From JAATFY01 sp049276515 (GTDB lineage: Bacteria; Pseudomonadota; Alphaproteobacteria; UBA9219): DNA of 29,018 nt. Shown here in pieces: positions 22,321 through 29,018 of the stretch. The first letter of the stretch is position 1; every line of letters starts with the position of its first letter. Below the pieces are notes generated by a model that saw only the letters and a program-made list of their open reading frames with translations, was not told the DNA's origin and ran no database searches. Made by a program: the position numbers and the translations under genes. The stretch lies in assembly GCA_049276515.1 (NCBI GenBank), contig JBASWO010000176.1, positions 1 to 29,018 of the forward strand, given 5' to 3'.

Positions 22321-24218
22321 GGACGCAGTGCCTCTTTGTTGACCTCATAGAGGAGGTAATTTGTTTGCATATTCAATTGAACAGGCTTGAGCCAACGAGG
22401 CACTTGCCCAAGCTGCATACGCACCTGCATTGGCTGTTGCTCTAAGGGCAGATTAGGATTGCCATAAAAAGGAAAACGACACAAAGCAACCAAATCTATG
22501 CCATGCCTCAGCGCAATATCACGAACCTGCGCCTCATTGCTTGAATTGAAGAAATTAGCATTATCAATAAATTTATCCTGAGAGGGATAGTTGGCTATAA
22601 AATCAAGCCGTGTTTTTGCGTGATAGAGAAAACGCGATGTATCCCAGCTCACAACAGAGAGCAGGGTATCTTCATCATAATGGCGATTGATATAGTCAGC
22701 GATCGGGAGCATCTCGCAACCATCCGGCATGGCTTGGATTTTGCCTGGATAAAAAATCACATGCGACAAGATGGGTTCATTTTTACTTATCGCTGGTAAT
22801 AAGAGCATCCAAAATGGCCCAAGCAAGATAAAGACAGCTAGGGCTGTGAGATTAAAATTCTGGGTTTTGGAAATGCGTAGCTTAATTCTCTCAAATGACC
22901 ATAAGAGCCAAACGCAAGCTGTTGTAACCGCATAATGATAGAAGCGTGAAAAAATATTGGCAAAACCTGCAGCCATAGCTGTGACAGCAAAGTAAAGGAT
23001 CATCATAGCTTTGCGGCGTGCGTTTGAGCTGCCGCGTATAGCAATCCAACCCGCTACCAACGCAATGAAGCTCGGCATCATGAGTCCTATGAAATCAACA
23101 GCGTCACTCGCTATGGCATAAACAGGCAAAGCTTCGAAATGCTCACTCAGCGCCATCTTACGTTCGGCTGGCGATAACCCAGCTGCAGGACCATCTAAAA
23201 TTTGTGGAAAGAGAGAGATAAGCAATATACTGAGGAGGACAACAAAAAGCCCAAGACTGAAAAAGGAAGCCACTTTCTTTCCAGCCAGCTTACTTAAGAT
23301 AAAAAATTCAAAAGCAAAAAAGATGCTCTGCGTTGCCATTAAGATGGGACCAAGAATAGAAGGGTCTGCAAAGGAGATTTTTGATAGCAGTGCGTGAGGT
23401 GGCAGGTGCATTGGCAGCAAGAGAAGGCTACCTACTGCTCCCATTGCTAAAGCTTGCATGCCGCGATAAGCAATTCTTGGTCGGTTAAAATGCCACGCAA
23501 GTAGAGCAAGAAATGCAGAGACACAAGCGATTATAGGAAAACCCTCGATGCCGACAGCGAGCAAAAGGCTGATCACACCACCCATAATGAGGGCAGGGGT
23601 TATATTGGGAACGCCTACTGCCATGCGAGCGGCAGCCCCGAACAGAGCTAAATCTAAAATGATGTACCACGAATGATGACTTGCTTCGCCTGGATGAAAA
23701 CCAGAAATCGAAAAGATTTTATAATTGAGAACTGTTGTGAACATAAGAAAGAGAACAATAAGCCAAGCCTTGTCCTTTCCCACCAAAGGGCGCGCAAAAT
23801 AGCGCGCAACAGGAAGTAAGAGCGCCAGCTCGGCAAAGGGCACAATGACTGACGCTATAATTGCCGCTGTGCGTTGTTCTGTAAAATTTTGGGCAACCCA
23901 CACGACTAGAGCCGTTGGTATATCAACAAGACGCGTCCATATCGTTGTAAAACCCTCTGGAGGATTGGCCCGCTCGATCGTGCGGTCATACCAACTCGCT
24001 CCATTAACCCAGTCTAGCACTTGGGTCATGCGCACATGATCATCAAAACCACTTAAGTGCCCAGTCCAAAACCCACCACTCATAAAAATACAGCAAGACA
24101 AAGCTGCATAGAACCAGACCAGCCATGGAACACCGCTGTAAGGAGGCTCGCATATCCAATTTCTTATTTTCTGTGCGCGGGTGAGCGGTTTTTTCTTGGG
24201 CTTACTGTTGCGGCTCAC
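22317..24218 (-). CDS. GT-C-like polytopic membrane protein, paralogue 2
   Basis: This is a paralogue of the downstream gene, with the same layout: a loop GFDDHVRMTQVLDWVNGASW after the first membrane segment (Asp 59-Asp 60), EGFTTIWTRLVDIPTA, SISGFHPGEASHHSWY, roughly ten further membrane helices and a C-terminal soluble domain with DTSRFLYHAKTRLDF. I choose the GTG at 24218 (633 residues) over an ATG at 24239 because GGAGGTG lies just upstream and the GTG overlaps the stop of the upstream glycosyltransferase as GTGA. The N-terminus is rich in Lys/Arg (RNSKPKKKP), consistent with cytoplasmic placement. It is likely an envelope glycosyltransferase; donor and acceptor are unknown. Confidence 0.78.
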   Translation of the reverse strand: MSRNSKPKKKPLTRAQKIRNWICEPPYSGVPWLVWFYAALSCCIFMSGGFWTGHLSGFDDHVRMTQVLDWVNGASWYDRTIERANPPEGFTTIWTRLVDIPTALVVWVAQNFTEQRTAAIIASVIVPFAELALLLPVARYFARPLVGKDKAWLIVLFLMFTTVLNYKIFSISGFHPGEASHHSWYIILDLALFGAAARMAVGVPNITPALIMGGVISLLLAVGIEGFPIIACVSAFLALLAWHFNRPRIAYRGMQALAMGAVGSLLLLPMHLPPHALLSKISFADPSILGPILMATQSIFFAFEFFILSKLAGKKVASFFSLGLFVVLLSILLISLFPQILDGPAAGLSPAERKMALSEHFEALPVYAIASDAVDFIGLMMPSFIALVAGWIAIRGSSNARRKAMMILYFAVTAMAAGFANIFSRFYHYAVTTACVWLLWSFERIKLRISKTQNFNLTALAVFILLGPFWMLLLPAISKNEPILSHVIFYPGKIQAMPDGCEMLPIADYINRHYDEDTLLSVVSWDTSRFLYHAKTRLDFIANYPSQDKFIDNANFFNSSNEAQVRDIALRHGIDLVALCRFPFYGNPNLPLEQQPMQVRMQLGQVPRWLKPVQLNMQTNYLLYEVNKEALRP

Positions 24219-25375
24219 AATGCACCTCCAACACACCAAACAGGCGCAAGATTGGGCGATGGATCAAGCATCGTTTTCATACACAAATTATTGCCTTCAC
24301 AGGGAGGGGGGCCAGCAGCATGCACGCAAGGTGAGCAGGCAAATTGCCGGTAAATAGTTTCTTCCTCTAATCCACCGATAGGGCGCAAACGCTGAGCCGG
24401 GCTAGAAGGCCCCCAGTAAGAACGGCATTTTGGCGCAAGCAAGCGGGCAATGTGTAACAGTCCAGAATCCACAGCCCATATTTCATCAACACTTGCCATT
24501 ATAGCGGCCGCTTCTGACAAACTCATATTTCCGCACAAATTATTTATCTCAAATCCCGGAAAATCTTTTTGCAAAGTAGCCGTGAAGCTTTTTCCCATCG
24601 CTTCGTTATTTGCAGACCCAATAACTAGAAGGCGCGCAGGCGCACTTCCCAGATAGTTTTTAAGGAGCCCACTCCAAATACCGTCTGGCATCATCCGCTC
24701 ACGTGCAAAATCTGAGGTGAAAGGAGCAAGACCTATGGTTTTAAGAGTTCCTTCTTTTGTTTTGGTTGGGATGACGCGGCGCAGCTGTTCACGGCATTCA
24801 GACAGTGTAACGGGCTCAGCGCCAAATAATTCAGCAAGCTGATCGTAATAAACATAAATCGGCGCAAAGACATTAAAGGAGACGGCATCAGTATACGCAA
24901 CACGACGGTAGCGCTCTTCTAGCTTTACAAAACCAAAGCGCCGCTTTGCGAGTGTCAAAACGTTAAAAACGGCAGCAAGGATGCTATTAGGCTCGAGGTC
25001 AACACAGATATCAGCTCGAAAACTGGTTGCTAAGGCTTTCAGCGCACTCATCGATAAACTAAGAGCCGATTTATCCTCAATGAGGCAATAGCGATCAAAG
25101 ACCCCTGTTAGCTCGGCATAGACTTTAGTCTCAGGCGTGCAAACCAGGATAAATTCTGCATTGGCTGCAGCCCGGCGCATAGCAAGCAAAGCCGGAAGAG
25201 CTATGATCAGACTGCCGCCACCCTTCAGCTTTAAGAATACCAGCCGCTGGGCTGTAGCTGGCCCCGCATGCTGTCCGGGGAGTAGGGCTGATATGAGCCA
25301 GCCCAGAGGTCCAATTATGGATAGCAATAACGGTCCAAGCCAGCGATCCAGGCGACGTAAAAAATTGATGTTCAT
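24215..25375 (-). CDS. Glycosyltransferase family 9 (heptosyltransferase-like)
   Basis: This 386-residue protein resembles ADP-heptose:LPS heptosyltransferases (GT9, GT-B fold). A short hydrophobic N-terminus (LLLSIIGPLGWLISALLP) is followed by a variant of the first GT9 motif, RLVFLKLKGGGSLIIALPAL. The C-terminal half has the donor-binding region NLCGNMSLSEAAAIMASVDE, then WAVDSGLLHIARLL and SYWGPSSPAQRLRP. A Cys-rich segment near the end (FACSPCVHAAGPPPCEGNNL) matches the conserved Cys cluster of many GT9 members. It heads a leftward operon with two GT-C-like proteins and mazG. The ribosome-binding site is weak. The sugar could be heptose or another; the lipid A core is a likely acceptor, by family only. 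Confidence 0.87.
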   Translation of the reverse strand: MNINFLRRLDRWLGPLLLSIIGPLGWLISALLPGQHAGPATAQRLVFLKLKGGGSLIIALPALLAMRRAAANAEFILVCTPETKVYAELTGVFDRYCLIEDKSALSLSMSALKALATSFRADICVDLEPNSILAAVFNVLTLAKRRFGFVKLEERYRRVAYTDAVSFNVFAPIYVYYDQLAELFGAEPVTLSECREQLRRVIPTKTKEGTLKTIGLAPFTSDFARERMMPDGIWSGLLKNYLGSAPARLLVIGSANNEAMGKSFTATLQKDFPGFEINNLCGNMSLSEAAAIMASVDEIWAVDSGLLHIARLLAPKCRSYWGPSSPAQRLRPIGGLEEETIYRQFACSPCVHAAGPPPCEGNNLCMKTMLDPSPNLAPVWCVGGAL

Positions 25376-25518
25376 GGGGTTGATTGCATCGTCTCAACGA
25401 GGAACTTGTTCTCTGTATTGCCACAGACCTCAGAGTCGCACCAACAAAGCTAAGGCTTGAGGGGAGTGTAGAAAAAGGCTGTTTTACTTAGGAATAAGAC
25501 CATCCTTAAGTCGCATAA

Positions 25519-25548
25519 GATATATTATGTTAAATGATATAGGGTCAA
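25519..25548 (-). promoter_or_regulatory. Possible sigma-70 promoter of the GT9 operon
   Basis: On the minus strand TTGACC (25543-25548) and TATATC (25519-25524) are separated by 18 bases in an AT-rich region. This would give a leader of about 140 bases before the GT9 start. The match is moderate and not tested. Confidence 0.25.
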
Positions 25549-25569
25549 TGAATATGATCTATTGAAAAA

Positions 25570-25908
25570 ATGCTCTTTAGTTTCGGTGTTGTGCGTTATG
25601 TACTGGCTATGACCAACCCTATAGAAAAACAAATGAAAGAAGCTGGGCAGACGCTCTGCCTGAATATAGGCACCGCTATAGGATCTTGTGCAGTCATGGC
25701 AGCCACAAGCTGCCTTCGAGCATACAACCAATCTGTGGGCAACGTCTCGATTTCGCTACTTCCCAAATTCATGTCTCCTTATGAGGATTTACTTGTTTAT
25801 GGAACCCTCACTATCAGCACGCTTGTAGCTGCCGGCGGAGCCTTACTTGCCACACGAGAACTAAGGCGTTCGCGTCATTTAGCAAAGCTAGGCCAAACTT
25901 TTGGCTAA
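25570..25908 (+). CDS. Small predicted membrane protein
   Basis: This 112-residue protein of unknown family has two likely membrane helices, NIGTAIGSCAVMAATSCL (about residues 32-49) and VYGTLTISTLVAAGGALLA (about 76-94), and ends with a basic stretch (RELRRSRHLAKLGQ). ATG 25609 (residue 14, MTNPIEKQMKEAG) is an alternative and perhaps more natural start; neither has a good ribosome-binding site. It is flanked by leftward genes on both sides and is the only rightward gene in the last 9 kb. The hydrophobicity pattern and Lys/Arg end look like a real small protein, but confidence is moderate. Confidence 0.5.
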   Translation: MLFSFGVVRYVLAMTNPIEKQMKEAGQTLCLNIGTAIGSCAVMAATSCLRAYNQSVGNVSISLLPKFMSPYEDLLVYGTLTISTLVAAGGALLATRELRRSRHLAKLGQTFG

Positions 25909-25918
25909 CTAATTCATA

Positions 25919-27559
25919 CTAACGTTTATTGCCTTCGTAGTTTTCATAGCCGTTTCGAAGATCTTTAACGATGGCAAGTGGTGCGCCCATACGCTCAATA
26001 CGAATAATTTCTTGTCCCGGCCGCATATCCTGACATTGCCAGCGTGTGGTCGCTAAAAAGAACTCCGCAGGCTCATTGGCAATAACTGCATCATAATCAG
26101 GTGGGAGATAAATCGTCGCTGCCGACCAAGGACCACATATAGCAACTCGATACATTTTACCTGGTGGAATGCCGCCTTCCTTATTAACGAATTTTTGGAG
26201 CTCTTCAGCGGCTTCCTTAAAAGACGTACCCCAATAATCGAGCTCATATTTTCTGTAAGCTCCTGAGACACCACGCGTCAAACTGTTGGCATAAATATAC
26301 TCATAAGGATGCAACTGCTTCATGATAAAAATTTGCGTTATCATAGAAATAAGAAAAATTGCAAAAAGACCACTGGCTATAACTTGCTTTGACCAGGCTT
26401 GCTCAAACGCAGCGACAGCCCAAAGAAAAATATAACGAGCAGCAAGTGCTGCGAGTAAGCAAATAAGTGGCACGACAAACAAAAAATGGCGCGCGGCGTC
26501 ATATAGTGCCGAGTGGTGAATAAGCACAAAAATAAGAGGCATAAATGCCATGAGCAAAATAAGAAGAACGGTCTGACGCTGATAATGGTTAAGACGCTTC
26601 ATGATCCAAGGCATCAGACAAACACTTGCAAAAGTTAATCCAAGCAGCAATTCAGGCAGTTGGATTAAAAAATAAAGTGGGATGTATGTGCGGGGTAATT
26701 CTGTTGAGCGATAAATTGTGCCGCCCAGAAGGACCTCAACGTCCTGCGGAAAGTTACTGAACTCGCTCACGGCACGCCATGGATTTAGAAATGGATCATG
26801 CTGAGCCCAAGGCCAGCAGATCAACATCACGATATAAGCGATAACGGTTGCAGGTAAAATAAGACGCCAGCTATAGCGGCCAATGTCTTGGAAAGATTTT
26901 TTAAGATTAGCTACGCGGTATTGATGCCAAAAAGGCTCTAAGGCCCCTATTCCCAACGTCATCAGCCAAAAGGCTAAAAGCATGACGGCCCCTACCCTCA
27001 CCCCGAGTGTTAAGCCAAGGACTAAACCTAACTTAAAAATAAGCGACCATTTAGGTTGTGGCCATGCCGCCATGCAGCGACCCATAAAATAAATCGACCA
27101 AATGATGCCGACTGCAAAAGGAATATCTTTTGGATTATTAAACATGTGCCCATAATAAACAGGCGTCAGCGTCAACAAAATGAGTGCGAGCAATCCAATA
27201 ACATTACCACCAATGAGCCGCCCTAATCGCCAAACTCCCCACAGACCCAAGAGACCAAAAAGTGCATTAAGAAGATGGCGCGTTTCATAAACGATGAATG
27301 GCGTAAAACGATCGACGAGTGAAGCAAGCCCATCAAACATGCCGCCATAAAGATAGAGATTAAAGATTTCTGCGTAGCGATCGTCTCGAAATCCCGAAAA
27401 GTAATAGTCTACGATGGCAAGGCCATATTGGCTTTGCAACTCTTCGTCCCACGTAACGCCGTAGTTACGGAAGGTTAGAAGAATGAGAATAGTGACGAGG
27501 CCAAGAATAATATGCGCCGTGTGGCGCAAATTGATATCATTGAGCCATGTTTTTAACAT
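25919..27559 (-). CDS. GT39/ArnT-like membrane glycosyltransferase
   Basis: This 546-residue polytopic membrane protein has about 11-12 predicted helices. After the first (about residues 13-31) comes NYGVTWDEELQSQYG, whose Asp 38-Glu 39 matches the catalytic acidic pair of GT-C enzymes of the PMT/ArnT type. YYGHMFNNPKDIPFA, in the second half of the N-terminal third, is another conserved loop of this group. A soluble C-terminal tail (about residues 440-546) follows. Such proteins move sugars from polyprenyl-phosphate donors onto lipids or proteins on the outer face of the inner membrane. It overlaps the end of the metallo-hydrolase gene by 7 bases and is the last gene of its unit. The exact substrate is unknown. 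Confidence 0.82.
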   Translation of the reverse strand: MLKTWLNDINLRHTAHIILGLVTILILLTFRNYGVTWDEELQSQYGLAIVDYYFSGFRDDRYAEIFNLYLYGGMFDGLASLVDRFTPFIVYETRHLLNALFGLLGLWGVWRLGRLIGGNVIGLLALILLTLTPVYYGHMFNNPKDIPFAVGIIWSIYFMGRCMAAWPQPKWSLIFKLGLVLGLTLGVRVGAVMLLAFWLMTLGIGALEPFWHQYRVANLKKSFQDIGRYSWRLILPATVIAYIVMLICWPWAQHDPFLNPWRAVSEFSNFPQDVEVLLGGTIYRSTELPRTYIPLYFLIQLPELLLGLTFASVCLMPWIMKRLNHYQRQTVLLILLMAFMPLIFVLIHHSALYDAARHFLFVVPLICLLAALAARYIFLWAVAAFEQAWSKQVIASGLFAIFLISMITQIFIMKQLHPYEYIYANSLTRGVSGAYRKYELDYWGTSFKEAAEELQKFVNKEGGIPPGKMYRVAICGPWSAATIYLPPDYDAVIANEPAEFFLATTRWQCQDMRPGQEIIRIERMGAPLAIVKDLRNGYENYEGNKR

Positions 27560-28323
27560 TCAATTACTAACCCGTCATGTGCTGGCCACACACCTATAGG
27601 AAGTACTGCTGATAGTTTGGCATAATCCAAGCTATGACTCATATGTGTGAGATAGGCCTTTTCTGGTTTAACGCGCTTGATCCATTCTAAAGTTTGTTCC
27701 AGATGGGAATGCGTTGGGTGTGGTTTTTCCCGAACACAATCAACAATCCAAACCTTAATTCCTTTTAAGGCATCGAAAGCTGCCTCATCCAAATGCTTTA
27801 CATCTGTTGAATAAGCAAAATCATTGAAACGCAATCCAAGCGAATGCATATGACCGTGATCTTGTTTGATAGGCGTAATTTTTAAACCACCTCGCTCAAA
27901 TGGACCTGTAATGAGGTGCTTATGAACAGCTGGTTTTGCAAACTGACCAGGCTCGCCCTTGTAGCTTCCACTAAAAATGTAAGGGAAACGATGCTCTAAA
28001 ACATCGAGTGTTTCCTTGTCGCCATACATATCAATAGGTTTTTGCGTCAGCCAATTGACGCTTCGTAACTCATCAATGCCGTGACAATGATCTGCATGGG
28101 CGTGCGTGTAAACTACAGCGCTGAGCTTTTGCAGATTACAATTTAAAAGCTGTTGCCGCATATCAGGTGACGTATCGACTAAAATACTCTCATCCCCCTG
28201 CTCCACCAAAATGGAAACGCGCATACGCCGATTACGTGGGTTATGTGGATCACAATCACCCCAATTATTGCCGATGAGCGGCACACCTCCCGATGTGCCA
28301 CATCCCAGAACCGTAATCTTCAT
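27553..28323 (-). CDS. PhnP-like metallo-beta-lactamase-fold hydrolase
   Basis: This 256-residue MBL-fold protein has the metal-binding THAHADHCHG (His 74, His 76, Asp 78, His 79) and further His residues in KQDHGHMHSLG, STDVKH, HPTHSH and YLTHMSHSLDY. The start ITVLGCGTSGGVPLIG and Cys/Asp/His pattern WGDCDPHNPRNRRMR are typical of the group related to PhnP cyclic phosphodiesterase. In many alphaproteobacteria it follows tatD (after metG), as here: it overlaps tatD by 4 bases. It is probably a phosphodiesterase or nuclease-like enzyme; no phn cluster is present, so a phosphonate role is not supported. Confidence 0.9.
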   Translation of the reverse strand: MKITVLGCGTSGGVPLIGNNWGDCDPHNPRNRRMRVSILVEQGDESILVDTSPDMRQQLLNCNLQKLSAVVYTHAHADHCHGIDELRSVNWLTQKPIDMYGDKETLDVLEHRFPYIFSGSYKGEPGQFAKPAVHKHLITGPFERGGLKITPIKQDHGHMHSLGLRFNDFAYSTDVKHLDEAAFDALKGIKVWIVDCVREKPHPTHSHLEQTLEWIKRVKPEKAYLTHMSHSLDYAKLSAVLPIGVWPAHDGLVIEC

Positions 28324-29018
28324 GCGGGAACCTTGTTAAAGAGACGGAAGAAATTTTCAGTTGTGCGTTTTTCTATTTCTTCAGGCGTGACACCTTTGAT
28401 CTCTGCAAGCACTTTTGCTGTATTCACCACGTAAGCAGGCTCACAGATCTTGCCGCGATAAGGCTCGGGCGCAAGAAAGGGAGAATCCGTTTCAACAAGT
28501 AATCTGTCCATGGGCACATCGCGCGCAATATCACGCAATTCTTGTGACTTTTTAAAGGTCAGAATGCCAGACAGGGAAATGTAAAAACCAATGGAAAGTG
28601 CTTCTTCAGCCAAAACACGCTTAGAGCTAAAGCAATGAAGAACGCCACGTGGCTTCTTGGCGCCAGCACTTTCTTCTTTTAAAATAAGCGCCGTATCTTC
28701 TTCTGCATCACGACTATGCACAATAATCGGCAAATCTGTTTCAACACCTGCACGGATGTGACGCCGAAAACTTTCATGCTGGGTTTCAACTGGGCTATGC
28801 TTATAAAAATAATCTAAGCCCGTTTCGCCAATACCCACAACTTTGGGATGTTTGGCTAAATGCACGAGATCATCAGTTGAAAGTGTCTCACCATCCTCAT
28901 GCACATGATGAGGATGAACACCAACACTGCAGTAAACATCGTCATAATGCTCTGCTGTTACCAATACAAATTCGAAGTCGCGCCGCGTGGTTCCAATATT
29001 GATCATACGCCCAACCCC
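28320..29018 (-). CDS. TatD family metal-dependent hydrolase (5' end outside window)
   Basis: TatD proteins are metal-dependent DNases and related hydrolases. The frame is open to the last base of the window, so the N-terminus with the first His-x-His metal motif is missing; about 232 residues of a usual 255-265 are present. Visible motifs are SVGVHPHHV, VGIGETGLDYFY with metal-ligand Glu, LPIIVHSRDAEEDT, GVLHCFSS, and the C-terminal LLVETDSPFLAPEPYRGK. An internal ATG at 29006 is not the start, since upstream codons continue the family pattern (GVGR before MINIGTTRR). It is the first visible gene of the tatD, metallo-hydrolase, GT39 unit. Confidence 0.93.
   Translation of the reverse strand, partial: GVGRMINIGTTRRDFEFVLVTAEHYDDVYCSVGVHPHHVHEDGETLSTDDLVHLAKHPKVVGIGETGLDYFYKHSPVETQHESFRRHIRAGVETDLPIIVHSRDAEEDTALILKEESAGAKKPRGVLHCFSSKRVLAEEALSIGFYISLSGILTFKKSQELRDIARDVPMDRLLVETDSPFLAPEPYRGKICEPAYVVNTAKVLAEIKGVTPEEIEKRTTENFFRLFNKVPA

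Noticed and set aside
24219..24239. ATG start seven codons upstream for GT-C-like paralogue 2
   Set aside because: The GTG at 24218 has GGAGGTG upstream and forms a GTGA overlap with the previous stop, which explains the start better.
1..29018. Mobile elements, CRISPR arrays, toxin-antitoxin or defence genes
   Set aside because: No transposase or integrase motifs, direct-repeat arrays or defence-family domains are visible; the content is housekeeping plus envelope glycan genes.

Overview
The window looks like chromosomal DNA of an alphaproteobacterium of moderate GC content. The evidence is an IspD-IspF fusion next to a dusB-ntrY-ntrX-hfq-hflX block, a type 2 ArgC, a pair of proteins resembling the alphaproteobacterial UPF0262 family, and a pyruvate phosphate dikinase. 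Genes are tightly packed, with many 4-bp start/stop overlaps and several convergent 3' ends that overlap. I see no transposase, phage gene, CRISPR array, rRNA or tRNA. No gene-free stretch exceeds 300 bases; the longest is 18440-18711.

Layout. 1-1550 is the C-terminal part of ppdK. 1630-3597 holds a small unknown ORF and the leftward pair fkbM-like methyltransferase then ygfZ. 3701-6680 carries a small lipoprotein, yajC-secD (secF is absent here) and an unrecognised protein. 6677-8331 is leftward ispDF then pncC. 8440-16367 is a long rightward cluster: dusB, a free-standing NtrC-type DNA-binding domain, ntrY, ntrX, a HAD hydrolase, hfq, hflX and a single-domain asparaginase homologue. 16388-17437 is a leftward tandem pair of divergent UPF0262-like proteins. 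17570-19662 has an inositol-monophosphatase-family enzyme and argC, separated by a leader rich in inverted repeats. 19643-25375 is a leftward envelope-glycan operon (GT9 glycosyltransferase, two paralogous GT-C-like membrane proteins, mazG). 25570-25908 is a small membrane protein. 25919-29018 is leftward tatD-family nuclease, PhnP-like metallo-hydrolase, then a GT39-like membrane glycosyltransferase.

Main observations. (1) In the usual alphaproteobacterial order dusB-ntrB-ntrC-ntrY-ntrX, ntrB and the receiver and AAA+ parts of ntrC are missing. What remains is an intact 95-residue protein matching only the linker and Fis-type HTH of NtrC, translationally coupled to dusB and ntrY. (2) The argC leader contains abutting, mutually exclusive hairpins that could form a switch. 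(3) Two adjacent divergent UPF0262-like paralogues share an intergenic region holding a 12-bp perfect palindrome. (4) A tandem duplication of a GT-C-like membrane protein lies in the glycan operon. All functional calls come from reading motifs by eye; no searches were run.
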